Positions 20,700 through 32,281 of a DNA stretch of 64,000 nt are shown here, piece by piece. Below the pieces are notes generated by a model, which was not told the origin of the DNA, did no database searches, and saw nothing but the letters and a program-made list of their open reading frames with translations. Origin of the DNA: Agapanthus africanus (taxonomy: Eukaryota; Streptophyta; Magnoliopsida; Asparagales; Amaryllidaceae); NCBI GenBank assembly GCA_030015575.1, contig CM057338.1, forward strand, positions 132,519,546 to 132,583,545, in the 5' to 3' direction. Numbering within the stretch: the stretch's first letter is position 1; every line of letters starts with the position of its first letter. The position numbers and the translations under genes are program-made.

Positions 20700-22060
20700 T
20701 TGTTCCACGGCCTCTTTATTTTTTTTTCTCAAGCATCCTTCGTAGGAACTCGGCATCGGTTTCTTGTTCCTGACGTTGCTCCGACGACGATTCCGGGCTC
20801 TCCTTCTGCCCAGTGAGTACGTCTATCTTTGTCAGCATTACCTGGAGTTTCTGTTGTTGCTCTTGAGCATTTGTTATAAATCGCGTAAGTGGTCGATGAC
20901 CCCCAGAAGCACGGCTTTTTTCTTTTCCGGAAACCATGTTAATGGTGTGCACTACTATGCCCCCAGATTTGGGGTGTTTGGATTCATTGCCCTTGAGATT
21001 TGTCGCAGACATGGGGATCTTCTCCGGCCTTCTCCTTTTATGGGCGGTCGAAGTCAAGGGGGCTGTTGCAGACGATACTTTCCGTGGTACGACGGCGGGA
21101 TGGTTCTCTTCTTGCCGGACCTTCATTTCTTTCGATCAGCGGGAGTAGTCTTTGTCGATCACAAAGTCTTGAACTCTTCGCCAGACCCTGTGGATTTTGG
21201 AGGACAGCCGCTGAGGGGGCTGCTCCAGTTTCGCCTTTGTAAAATTTTCAGCAGGTGGAGGAGACTTCTTCAATAAGGCAGTTGGAGAGTTCTTGCGCAC
21301 CCTCCTGAGCGGCTCAAAACTGTTCCCAGTTGGAACAGTAGCGTCAACTTCCGTCATTGGGGCTGGTGAAGTAAGTCCAGAATGGGAACAACCCCCAGCT
21401 TTCCTTACTCAGCGCCAGTGATGACGTCGAGCAAATCGTGTAACCGGGATCACCTCTGTTTTCGGGGTAGCTTCGTCATGCCCCTTGATCTGATGAGAAG
21501 TTGTTGTCAGTGTCAGTCTATCGAAGACAGACGTCCGCTAAGGGGGAATAATCAATCTCGTGAAGGCCGACTTTCGGGCAGGGGAAGCAATTGTAACGAC
21601 CTCACCCGAAGCAGGAATTAGGATGGCCAATCTTGTAATGATCGATTCCTTGGCAGGAGAAGCCCTTTTGACGACTTCGTTTACCGGAGCTGGGATGACT
21701 ATCCGCTTCGAGATAACTCCTTCGGGTATTGCAGGCTTCTTCACGTGCCCACTTGAGCTTTGGCCTAGTCTGTTAAAGACCGAGGCGTTGGACTTGGACG
21801 ACCCGTTGAAAGGGACCGTGGTAGTGGTAAGCCGATCAAAGACTGACTTCTTTGGAGCTTCCTATGACAGCACTAGAGCGTTGAAGCTCATTGGCGGGAG
21901 CATAGTCCCGAAGAACAATCTAGTGGTGGTCTGTGTCACCTGTTCCACCGGCATTGCAAAGATGGAGGCTGCTTAGGGCCCATAAGTCACTCCTCCAGCA
22001 GGGACGGAGTGGAAGTTGCTATTGCATTTGGTGCAGTTGGAAGCCATTGACGCCATCTTC
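20700..22060 (-). pseudogene. Tat gag N-terminal extension
   Basis: Minus-strand coding-like stretch upstream of the capsid-like domain, probably starting near 22052 (MASMASN). It is low-complexity, rich in Pro, Ala, Ser, Thr and Lys, and contains repeats of the (S/A)(S/I)(V/I)(F/T)(D/N)RL type, such as KKSVFDRLTT, NASVFNRLGQ and KESIITRLA. This motif series occurs in N-terminal extensions of Tat-group gag. A polar segment with QEQQQKLQVMLTKIDVLTGQ and EQRQEQETDAEFLRRMLEKK (about 20716-20860) looks coiled-coil. It is broken. Confidence 0.6.
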
Positions 22061-22249
22061 TCTTTTGCACGGAGCAAGACACCAAATCTTAGTACCTCGA
22101 ATCCACAGGAAACCATAGCAGACCGTGATTTGTTAGCAAAACACGACACACGAAGTGCGGAGTGGAAAGAGGAAAAGGCTCCACCGGGCGTGCCAGAATC
22201 TGTGCGTCGCCGAAAGACGCGACCGGGACGTTGGGATGTCTGGCCTGAA

Positions 22250-22740
22250 TTTTAGGAACATATGCTATTTGGGTTTATCCGTCCACCTCTCCAAAGATAC
22301 CAAGTTGATTTATGACACCGTATATCGGAGGTTTGGGCGGATGCGTCCGTTATAGCAGACTTCGTCAGATTCCCCCTTGCTTGCGAGGGGTTTTTGATTG
22401 TAGGGACGCTCTTTCCTGCAGGAGCAAGCCCCTGCAGTTAATTACGTTATCGGGTTACGATAACCACTTTCTCCTTCTCTAGATGTTCACTTCGTGTCGT
22501 GTGTGTTTGTTTTGTTTTTGGTTGCCCGTGGATTGTATACGGAGACTAATTTGTTTTGTTGCCCGTAGGGTGTGGATTGGTCCAAATCCGTATTTTCTTA
22601 GATTTGGGTTCGGTTGATTTAAGCATCGTTAACCTCGTTTGAGATTAAGATCAACTCAAATGTTTATTAAGGATACGTTAGTCTAAGTTTTAGACTAAGA
22701 TCTACTTAACGGGGGTTCAGGATCATTTTTGATCCAACGA
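22250..22740 (-). other. Tat leader with perfect hairpins, no gene
   Basis: There is no coding signal. Perfect short palindromes include GTTATCG-GGTTA-CGATAAC (near 22448-22466), TTAGTCTAA-GT-TTAGACTAA type (near 22680-22700) and GGATCA-TTT-TGATCC (near 22722). TGGATTGTATACGGAG near 22530 matches pieces of the 3' zone. Confidence 0.55.
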
Positions 22741-23480
22741 AAGAGCATTTGGGCTCTATCGTTTTAGTTTAGGGATGTTACGGTCCATTGGGTTTAAGGA
22801 AATCATAGTCCATGGTTTAAGGACATCATAGTTCATAGAGTTTAGTTTAGGGACGTTGCGGTCCATTGGGTTTAAGGACATCATACTCCATAAAGATTAG
22901 TTTAAGCACATTACGGTCCATAGTTAGTTTAAGGACATTACGGTCCATTGAGTTTAAGGACATTACGGTCCATTGAGTTTAAGGACATTACGGTCCATAA
23001 AGATTAGTTTAAGGACATTACGGTCCATAGTTAGTTTAAGGACATTAAGATCCATTGGGTTTAAGGACATTACGGTCCATAAAGATTAGTTTAAGGACAT
23101 CACGGTCTATAATTAGTTTAAGAACATTATGGTCCATTGGATTTAAGGACATCACGGTCCATAAAGATTAGTTTAAGCACATCACGATCCATAGTTAGTT
23201 TAAGGACATTACGGTCCATTGGGTTTAAGGACATCACGGTCCATAATGATTAGTTTAAGCACATCACGGTCCATAGTTAGTTTAAGGACATTACGGTCCA
23301 TTGGGTTTAAGGACATCATAGTCCACAAAGATTAGTTTAAGGACATTATGGTCTATAGTTAGTTTAAGGACATTACGGTCCATTAGGTTTAAGGACATCA
23401 TAGTCCATAAAGATTAGTTTAAGAACATTACAGTTCATAGTTAGTTTAAGGACATTACGGTCTATTGGTTTGTATCCATG
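22740..23480. repeat. Minisatellite, about 25-30 units, GGAC-ATTACG-GTCC
   Basis: Units of about 26-27 bases alternate between GTTTAAGGACATTACGGTCC followed by ATTGG and the same followed by ATAGTTA or ATAAAGATTA. Each carries GGAC and GTCC as arms of a four-pair hairpin with a six-base centre (ATTACG or ATCACG). It lies in the Tat leader between the 5' LTR and gag. Related units occur at 12612-12732. Confidence 0.9.
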
Positions 23481-23765
23481 GGTTTGGAAATGTACCAAAA
23501 AGTAATTGGTTGTCGGGACCCGCCACCTCCCTGAAGACGTTGAGGAATTACAATGACATGTATCAGAGGTGTGGAGAGATTTACCCTTAAACCAATGTCC
23601 CAACTGAGGGGGAATGTGATGAACATCATTTTAGATGCCATCTGTTAAGAGCTCATCAGCTATCTTTGAGACGGAGATCGGTTTTGGAGACCCTAAGCAT
23701 GAGGGGCTCAATCAATGGTCCTCGGGAGATTTGGTCTGAGTTTGGCTAATATTGGCCTTTCATAG
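23481..23765 (-). other. Tat leader next to the 5' LTR
   Basis: Non-coding. The primer-binding site of the Tat element should lie at its right edge, beside the LTR start at about 23766 (TGTTAAACAC on the plus strand). I do not recognise a tRNA match there. Confidence 0.4.
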
Positions 23766-23977
23766 TGTTAAACACTAGTATATACTCAGCGCTCACGTGC
23801 TCCAACATGAGGCGCTTGAAGTAGTGTTAAATACTAAAAATTTGAGGCGCCTACGTGGGGTCACGTGAGGCGCTTGAAGTAGTGTTAAACACTAAAAATT
23901 TGAGACGCTGTTTCTTTGGGTTTACTCCCTTGTTCTTTTTTAAGCGCTAAGCGCTATTAGGTCACGTGAGATCACGT
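23766..23977 (-). repeat. Tat 5' LTR, inner part
   Basis: Matches the left LTR from about 3315, including the tandem TTGAAGTAGTGTTAAA(C/T)AC units. It stops at the target site of Copia A (CACGT 23973-23977) and continues at 52215. The left border at TGTTAAAC is a best guess. Confidence 0.75.
23973..23977. repeat. Target-site duplication of Copia A, left (CACGT)
   Basis: CACGT directly precedes the TGTTAG start of A. CATGT at 52210-52214 directly follows its TTCA end. The one difference is a C to T at a CpG, as expected from methyl-cytosine decay. The uninterrupted LTR near 3490 reads GATCACGTGAAGCG. Confidence 0.88.
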
Positions 23978-24340
23978 TGTTAGTTATATGTATGCCCTAG
24001 AGGCCATTATTGTACATGCGATGTATATTATAGTGGATGCTTGGATATATATAGAGAGGACTTTCTTGCTCGACATGATAGTATGCTATCCGGTTGCTCT
24101 TTATTTTAACATGTTGACTTGTATATGTGATGTTGTCTTGCTCTCACATGTTGATAAAGCCTTTAGGTTGTGTACTTGACTACCAGGACTATGATGGAGA
24201 TCATACTAGTGGGGCCAAGGGTAGTCCACAAGTACACCCTAAAATAGTTCCTAGTCGAGGGTGTATCGAGATAGGGCATTAATATTCCAGAGTAGCCTAG
24301 CGTATACACATCTTGACCCATATGATGGGCGGTGGATGAT

Positions 24341-24345
24341 CCCAC
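24341..24345. repeat. Target-site duplication of B, left (CCCAC)
   Basis: CCCAC here and at 34484-34488 exactly flank B. The unbroken 3' LTR of A has the site once (GATCCCACATCC near 50305). Confidence 0.93.
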
Positions 24346-26546
24346 TGTAAGTGCACGGCGGCGCCCCGGCCGTCAAACCGGCGGCCAAATGCGGAAACGG
24401 TGATAAACTTTAATTTTGCGAACTTTGCAAACCGGCACCACCGCGCACTAAACCCCGGATCGGGCCATTAAACTAGATCTAGCTAACAACAAGACGGGTT
24501 AGAGATATACCGAGTGATCCGAGTCCTCCGGTCTTCTCGTCATCGTCCCGATCTCCCGCGGAAACTCCGGTCGTCGCCTCCTCGCCGGAAGGGCACCACA
24601 TCGCCTGTTTCTTTTACGGGCTCCCGCCTCTATACCGAGGCAACTCGGGCATGAAGCCGGCAAGTCGACATGCCCAAGATGAACTGTAGAATGTGTAGAG
24701 TCTATGTCTCTTTAGGGTTTTGGTTGCCATGAAGGATGAAGAGAATCATGAACTTTGGAGAGGGTTTTTGAGAATTTGGCAAGCATGAAAAATGAGATGT
24801 GAATTAATCCCTCATACAAAGTTGGGACCTCTCATTTTTCCTCTCCTCTAAATATTGTGGCCGGCCAATACCATGTGAGAATGGTGGTGGAGGTGTGAAC
24901 AAAATCCAAGAGGGAGGTGATGGTAGTGTAAAGTGAAGGGGTGACCATATCCAAAGACAAGAAAACATCAACCATGCTTACACTTTAATCACATCAAATC
25001 TCATTAATGCAAAAGAATGGATGAAAGATATCATAATCAACACAATAGCAAGAAACCCCCTCCACAAATGTTATTTGCACAATTGCAAATAACCCCCTCC
25101 ATCAGAAAAGTCCGGCCGGGAAAGAACAAACGAAAACCGGCCGGAACGGAATGCAAACTGGCAACTCCAGAAAACTGGTCCCGTAATAAATTACAGGAAA
25201 ACCCCGATACTGTGCATACACACCCGCATCTGTATTCCGTCCGGAAACAAATGCAAAGAGACAAAATCTACACTGTACTAAACTAGGACCGGCTTAAACC
25301 AAAGCCGGCTAGTAATATCCGTTCGATCCTAATCCGTGCAATACCGCACGTATCGGATCGAACCCTGCCATATATCCATACGGTCACTAGTACAAACCGT
25401 CCGATCCTGATCCGTGCAATACCGCACGTATCTGATTGGACCCTGCCATATCTCCATACGGCATCTACAGCGTTTCGCCCGAAAGCTGAGTAACTGAAAG
25501 TGTGGTGGACTCTAAAGACTCGTCAATACTATGGCTGTGGATTTAACCACTAGCACGTCAGAGGTATAAGCCAATACGTAACGGGCCACCAGCTATTGAC
25601 CAAAAGGGACATCGATGAGCGAACTCATCCTGACACCCTACTGAGCCTGTCAGTGACAATATCCGTACAGTCCGGTCCGTTCGTCTATGAGCATCGCATG
25701 TCGGGCCTAGGGGGTGGGTAAAAGTCAGACCCCCAAAAGCGGTACAAGTCGTGTCGGAGTGTAGCCCAGAACACCCTGAGATACTACTGGAATACCTACC
25801 AGTAAATCTCCTTCCTTGGCCAAGGACTTCGTGTAATGGCTCTCCTAGACACAGCGCGACCTCACCCCCAATACCGGAGAGACGAACCCCTGAAGATCCG
25901 TTCTCTGCCTCCATGTGGCTCGGGACTGTACCCAACTAAAACCTGTTTGCACGACTCCTTTGAGCCGTGGTAGGGTAGTAATCAAAGTACAGTGGGAACT
26001 CACACGAGACAAATGACGATCCCCAGGTCGATGAACTAACCTGTACACATGTCACCTGGGAACTGTTATCTGACGTCAGGTATAAGACCAACTAGCATGT
26101 TCCCGGCGAGTCCTGTCTGGTGTACTCATAACCCAATGAGCACCTGTATACATCTTAGGTGAACCAACTGACACCAGTGGCTTGTGAGACCGGCCACCGC
26201 CCCTCGTCGGGGTCTTGACTGTATACACTAGTCTACTCTGGAGAATCGATGCCCTGTCTCGAAACTCCCACGACTAGGGACCTTTTAAGGATGTGCTTAT
26301 AGACTCCAGCTCTCACTTATATGATCGCCCTCATACTGCTGGCAGTCAAGCAAGAATCCTAGGGGCTCTATCAACGTGCAATAGCGACCTTTCAGGTCAC
26401 CTAAAGCAGTACACGATGATAAAGATAAACCAGATAGCATACTATCATCTTGAGTAAGACTGTCATACTGGGATAGGTCCTCCCTCAATCATTGCAATCA
26501 CGTGCCTGCGATCCAATAATTGACTCTGAGGGCAATATCTCCAACA
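24346..26546 (-). repeat. B 3' LTR (left copy)
   Basis: It begins TGTAAGTGCACGG and ends ATATCTCCAACA on the plus strand. Several blocks are shared with the LTRs of A and C1 when read on the minus strand, for example GGGTACAGTCCCGA, TCTCCGGTATTGGGGGT and GGACTGTACGG. Confidence 0.95.
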
Positions 26547-26556
26547 ATCTCCCACT
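26547..26556 (-). promoter_or_regulatory. B polypurine tract
   Basis: The minus strand reads AGTGGGAGAT immediately before its 3' LTR. Element A has AGTGGGAAAT at the same place. Confidence 0.8.
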
Positions 26557-29136
26557 AGCACTCAAGGCTAATTATTGCGATGTCGCATACTCGCAGCCCG
26601 TGTGATACCGAACACCCAACTCCTCTACTAGTCAGTCTCATAAAGCCTGTTGGCGAAACTCTTGCGTTCGAGGAATAGCCTCAGTGAGTGGATCCACTCC
26701 GATGTTTCTTTCTATGTCTCTCTAAATCTCAAGTTCGCGGAGAATGCCATCTCCCGAAATGAGCAATACCTGTCTTAGAGTGTCTGGATGTCTGATGGGA
26801 CCGAGCTCATAAATGAACTCCAAATCCAAACTTCTTAGACTGTATCGTCAACTGAACTTAATCAGTATCCTGCGCCATGCCACCCTCAGTATTTCCTTGG
26901 ACCACCTGTCCAAAATACTGCCCCTCGTCAGAAGGAAAACTATAACTCTGACAACCTCCTTGTCGTCCATGTCACCTTGGAAGCCTGGAATGATAACTTT
27001 CTCCCAAATGAGGCTGTCGTCATCATATCCCTAGAACATCCACTTATGTTCTAAAACTGCTTCCGACTGTTTCTCCAGGATTGGATCAATATCAACTTAT
27101 TGCATCTAGTGCAAGAACAACATCTGGTGTGGTACTTGACATTTCATGATTGATTCAATTGCCTAAGCAAGTGATCTGCCAATCATGCACATCCCTCTCT
27201 ACTTTAGTTTATAAGACACCTTTAGAGAGGGTGACTCCATCACCTGCAGGTACACTACCGTGCCAGGAGTCGTCCATTCTAAATACTCTTAGAATGCTGT
27301 CAAAGTACCCTGATTGGGAAACCACCCAAATCTAGATCTAAAACCATAGATCTAGTAACCAGTATGTCTGATATTGTGTCCAAGTCCCTTGTGGAGAAAC
27401 CACTGTGTGACGACCAAAATATAACCGATCGTAGTATAGGAGTTTCCTTTCCTACTCTGTGTATGTCATCCAAAACCAGGACATCACACCCTACTACCTT
27501 CTTAACAGATCCATCCCCTATTCTGATGACGTCAAACTTATGACTGTCATATCAGAAATAGATGATCTATCTCCGCTATATCTGCTTTAGTCTATAAATA
27601 GACATAAGCCTGATGTCCACCAATGCTTCCGCTGCTCCCACTGACTACGACAACCCTCTGGCAGAGTCATATAGACGCGCACTTCTAAAGCTAGTTTAGA
27701 ACGACGCTAAACTCATCCTCCTGCCGGGTCTCGCAGCCTGGAACAACAACAATGGCAAGTGTGGGTAAACAAGAACTTCCCTGTCACCGTCCTTGAGGCT
27801 ACCGGAGTGCCTCTCGGGTGCCTGAAGTTACCCACCTTATCTGCGGAGTGGCCAATGGAATGTCAAATCAGATTGAATCTTTAGGTTCCTTATCAAATCT
27901 TCTGTAATCGTTTGCGGTTCTGGAATCACTTCCAGTTCTACCATACTCCCACTACTGTTTTCTGAAATAAAAATCCATTTTTAATAAAACTGTGGCGAGT
28001 CTAGAACAATATTTCTATTGATCTTCCAGATGGTAGAAAGTCAACCCTCATCATAGCCTGGGTCAACCCACAAACAGCCATTACAGAAACGTGCCTTGAG
28101 TTATCCAGAGTCTGGTTTTAATCATAAGCCGGACAACTCCCCGTACCTTAACAATGTTAAGATATGAACTGTACTATATCCAATATAGAACCAGAGGCAC
28201 TGATTTAATTGAACCAGATTCAAATCATGCAGCTGTCTCCAGTGCATGTCAACTAAATGGAGAGAGGCCGATCAGCGTTACTCAACTTAGGAATGCTTCC
28301 AATTATGAGTAACCTGAAAGAGATGCAAGTTCTCTTTAACCATTACTACCAACTGAATACCATACACAAGTATCTACATCTTCGATCACTTTGAAGAATC
28401 CCGATACTTGCTACACCTGATTTTCTACTCTATTCAAATACCTATAACTCCTCAAAACTTAGACCCTGTGTTTCTACGAAACACATGTCTAAGAACTAGA
28501 GAAGTTAAAAGTAAACAGAATATAGTATGAGGACCAACCCCTCTGTCCTAATGGACACTGGACAACATACAATACTCTGTATAAGTCCGCCGAGTTTAAC
28601 AACTCTTTCACTGTGTGTCGTAGGTTGAAAACTGTACTTATGGTCAAGAATAATTACACCGCTGTTTAATGCTCCTTACCCAACCATCCACTGATATAGG
28701 TAAATGTCATCGACATAATATCAAAAAGGTATATCTCACTCTATAAAAATAGAGGTACAGATATATCAATTTGAAATTGGTGCACAACAGCGGATATTCA
28801 AAACCAAATATTTGCCGACCGGCAAAACAGCCCAGGTGATCTCCTCAAATATCACCGATTACAACGAGTCCCGATATAATGAGGATGATCACCCAATTCC
28901 CAATAACTTACTCCCACTCATCATCTGTAAAACCATACAGATGTGAGAATCATACCTGGTAAATACATACCCTGGAGTAAGTATCTAATCGGGAAATCAG
29001 TTTTCTTTTAACAGTACACAGTGAACTGAAACATTGAAATGTTTCGATGGGGTATCCTGGTATTCCTAGTAATGCCTCTTCCATTATCCAGATTCACAAC
29101 TATAACCGTATAATTCTTTGCCACCTCTCCAAATCC

Positions 29137-29890
29137 CTTTATATGTCTTTAGTCGTTACCTTCTGCACACCCCTTAAGCCAAATGGTTTTCTTCCTTCCC
29201 TACCGTTCGGCACCAGCCCATGGTTTGGAAGAAGACTATCCAATAAGCATAATGGGTGTACTGTCCTAGTCCTAGGAGCACTCGCAATGCGAGAGAAGGT
29301 GAGGATAAAAGACAACCGAATAAACCTTATTCCTATTTCTCCTGGATCAGAATCCATCCCCGAACTGGAACAAGTTCCTTTCGAGTTCGTATATAACCAT
29401 ACGATGGAGTATCCAATAAACTGTGGATCTTCGTAGTGATACGGAGTGTTCTGGAGAAATACAAAGGTGATTTAGGATTGGCGAAGAAATACTTGGTTTG
29501 GTCGTGAATATCAGTCGCAATTTACTTTGCCCTCTTACTAATCCCTTGCTTTGTCTTAATCTTAATACCTTCTGCACACCGTTTAGGCTAATTGGTTTTC
29601 TTCATTCCCTACCGGTCGGCACCAGCCTAAGGTTTGGAAGAAGACTATCCAATTTGCGTAATAGGTGTACTATCTCCTAAACTAAGGAGTACTCGTAACT
29701 TGAGAGAAGGCAAAAAGGAAAAAAAACAACTGAATAATCCTATCCGTTTTCTCCAAAACCGGAAACCATCCTCGAATTCCTTCGAGTTCGTATCTAACCA
29801 TATGATGGTTTTGTCCAATGGAAGTGGACGTTCGTAGTAATACGGGGTGTCCTGGAGAAAAGGGTAAAAGTAGGAGTGGCAATGAGGTCT
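29137..29890. repeat. Tandem duplication of about 410 bp inside B
   Basis: Sequence starting at CCTTCTGCACACC (about 29160) recurs from about 29570 in the same order: TTGGAAGAAGACTATCCAAT, a GGTGTACT block, then TTTCGAGTTCGTAT and TTCGTAGT(G/A)ATACGG. Small palindromes inside differ between the copies, such as CTCGCAATGCGAG against CTCGTAACTTGAG. Confidence 0.75.
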
Positions 29891-30275
29891 GCAACTCTGA
29901 CAATCCAAAAAGCCGGTGTAAAGAAGGTTCGGTCAACTTGGTCACTGAGTCGTAGTCTAGGGTCGGGTCAATGGTCGCTGCCAGAGAGAGAGAGAAAAGA
30001 AACACTCAGCGTGCACTCTAACCTAGATCAGAATGGTTACCAATTTATCTAATCAGGAAACCTCCCACTGTACCTCAAATTTTCCTCCAAACCTGAAAGA
30101 AGAATTAGTCGGGGTCACCCGAGGAGTAAACCAACTCATCAGTGGGAATCGGGATCCAACTCTCATCGCATGATAACGTGACGGAATCCGCTCACGGTAT
30201 CACACTCCAGAAGGTATGCGCATATCTGGCAAGTTTCAGTTCTTTTGAAACTCCCGATGTGGATTTTTACCCCAT

Positions 30276-30488
30276 GCTCTTATGACCTTGACTTTGGCCA
30301 ACAAATCATAAATCACATGTCAAGTTCTGCCCGTCACTCTCCAGGTTAATTTGAGCCCACCCGTACAAGCCCTTGACTTTGGCCAACAAGGCTATACGAC
30401 TGCCACAAACCAACGCATCTATCTATGCTGCATATGAATAACCAATAGCTACCAAACACTGTGCCTTGACTTTGGCCAACAAACACAG
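30276..30488 (-). repeat. B leader, three constant-loop hairpins
   Basis: On the minus strand, TTGTTGGCCAAAGTCAAGG occurs three times. Each copy is flanked by its own complementary arms: TTATGA/TCATAA, CGTATAG/CTTGTACG (weak) and CTGTG/CACAG. The same design with other stems occurs in A, C1 and C2. Confidence 0.8.
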
Positions 30489-30553
30489 CTTGAATACTAT
30501 TGACTACCCATATGAAACGACGGAGGGCTACGAATGGTTTCTGGCGAAAACCT

Positions 30554-30871
30554 TTAACGTAATGAACTTGATATCATTGAAGGAACGGATAGCTTTTTAG
30601 AAAATATAGTGACGAAAACCTTTACTAAAGAGGTCACTCCCGGTGAAGGGATCTCGGCTCTTTCCCCGTAGAATGGGGTGCAGGATATTCCAAATGAATA
30701 CCACGATGCAAAGCAAAAGTAATCGGCTATAGTGAAGTTAATGCCCTGACGCAAACTTCTGTCCAAGGGGTCACTCCCGGTGAAGGGATCTCGGCCCTTG
30801 CCTCGTCGACTGAGGAGCAGGATATTCCAAATGAATACCACGATGCAAAACAAAAGTGAACGTCCTTGCAA
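30554..30871 (-). repeat. B leader, duplicated hairpin cassette
   Basis: Two copies of a cassette, ordered on the minus strand GGTATTC-x-GAATATCC, CCCC/GGGG or CCTC/GAGG, then a long hairpin with constant loop CCGAGATCCCTTCACCGGGA. The outer stems of the last are AAAGAG/CTCTTT (30627-30632, 30658-30663) in one copy and CAAGGG/CCCTTG (30764-30769, 30795-30800) in the other. Confidence 0.8.
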
Positions 30872-32026
30872 TAACAGCTTTTTGAAAAGTGTTCCAACAA
30901 CATCAGATTAGGTTTGTTTAACTTGCATTGATCCGAATCAATGCAGTCCCATCAATTGATCACACCACAAAGAACGAAAATATACTGACGTACGTATATG
31001 CCATCCGCATTTGCCACTGGGTCCCGTCATCACCCGTTAGGTTAGCTAACTAACGGCAGAGCGGGGACTGGACTAGCGCGGATGAAAAACATATACAACA
31101 TCTACTAATATATATACCAATATATTATATTTCTTTCAAGGCGTGAATAAAATGCAACATCACAGAAATGTACAGCATCACAGAACAATACAGATATCTG
31201 GGATCCCCGGGTTTCACAGAGCCACTACTGAAACCTGACGTTCCCCTGGTCGTGTGGATAGCCTGTGCAATGAAATCCTAGACCCCTACGGGCGCGGCAA
31301 GTCACCCGCCAAAACCTGAAGCGAGGCAGCCCCCTTCAGCACTGTGAATGGACCACCCAGCACTTCACGGAATCCGGCAACTTGGGCACCCTTCCTGGAT
31401 CAACCTGTACCCCCTACGAGTGCGGCGAATAGCCCGCCAATTCCAGACTGAAGCCCCCTCCGTCTCAATGCCCTGAGATGCGGGCCCGTTGCCCTCTAGA
31501 ACCCGGCTATCCGTGCACCCCTCCGCGGGGTAACCCTAGTACAGAAAGTAAAATATACATACAACGGGTACATCGACCGCAACCAGGTCGTGCCCCAAAA
31601 GAATAATACAATCAGGCAGTGACGGCAGTCCACATGTCGGACGCTCGCCCCGCAACAACAAATGTACATAATACAACAGAAACTGTACTAGCATTGCATC
31701 CAGGCTATCCCCCACGACCGATCCGCAACATCACAGCAAAACACAGAACATCAACGTGAAAATCACGTTCGCAAATCCGTCTAACCGGGCTATAGCAGTT
31801 AGACTGGATTTACCGATCGAGTGACATTCACGATCGCAGATATAATGTAAATACTGTGAAAAAATGTATTTAAAATATCCGATCGATCAAAAATTAACAA
31901 GTGGGCCCCAAAGCAATACTGTAGCACTCACAGAAAATCTTGGCCCAAATTTAATATTCCAAAACCCCTAAAATTAACTCAGAAGCCCACTGGGAAAACC
32001 TGGCCCATTGATCCTTTCATGTTGCA

Positions 32027-32067
32027 GCGGAACCGCGGCCCAAAGTGGGTATTGGCCGCGGTTCCGC
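32027..32067 (-). repeat. B GC-rich leader hairpin near primer site
   Basis: GCGGAACCGCGGCCCAAA and TTGGCCGCGGTTCCGC face each other across a 7-base gap, about 200 bases from the primer site. Equivalent hairpins lie at 36591-36635 in A and 55741-55755 in C1. Confidence 0.8.
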
Positions 32068-32264
32068 GCTCTTGATGAAAGATCAATGACTCGGATTTCT
32101 GCAGTAGTCTTAGGTTTTCAAGTACATCACATTTTTGCAACCTGAAAAATTTTTCGAGACAGAAAAAATTCGACAGAAAACTGATGCGAAGGAAAATGTA
32201 GATTTTGGAATTTTGGTCGATCGGAAATGCAAAAACATCAAACAAAGTTAGACGAAGTTAATGG

Positions 32265-32281
32265 CGAGGCTCTGATACCAC
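32265..32281 (-). promoter_or_regulatory. B primer-binding site (tRNA-Met)
   Basis: The minus strand reads GTGGTATCAGAGCC directly after the 5' LTR. TGGTATCAGAGC pairs with the 3' end of initiator tRNA-Met, the usual Copia primer. Confidence 0.92.

Larger units (their letters stand above)
26557..32264 (-). pseudogene. B interior, eroded Copia coding and leader
   Basis: The RNase H end (DPLTEAIPR, about 26641-26697) is the only coding motif I can name with confidence. The rest of about 26700-30000 should correspond to RT, integrase, protease and gag by position but shows no long frame on the minus strand. The leader part (about 30250-32264) is recognised by hairpins shared with A and C1. The small ORFs on both strands are taken as chance. 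Confidence 0.6.

Noticed and set aside
20764-21276. A 170-codon plus-strand ORF opposite the gag N-terminal region
   Set aside because: It is Leu/Phe/Arg-rich antisense of the low-complexity gag extension, with no motif and no start context.
22740-23480. CRISPR-like appearance of regularly spaced short repeats
   Set aside because: The repeats are nearly contiguous, there are no unique spacers of constant length, and the context is a plant Tat element leader. It is a minisatellite.
23690-23765. A plus-strand TGGTCCTCGGGAGATTTGG resembling a gypsy primer site
   Set aside because: It is on the wrong strand for the minus-strand Tat element and matches only loosely, so it was not called as a primer-binding site.
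24840-24860. TATA-like CAATATTTAG on the minus strand of the B LTR
   Set aside because: It is not a convincing TATA box and no second feature supports a start there, so no promoter was called for B.
25017-25286. An 89-codon ORF conserved at 25017-25286 and 32953-33222
   Set aside because: It is the same place in the two nearly identical LTRs of B, on the strand opposite to the element, with no domain. Conservation follows from the recent LTR duplication.
29047-29436. A 129-codon plus-strand ORF in B
   Set aside because: Opposite to the direction of B, without a domain, and lying in the duplicated 410-bp block. Probably chance.
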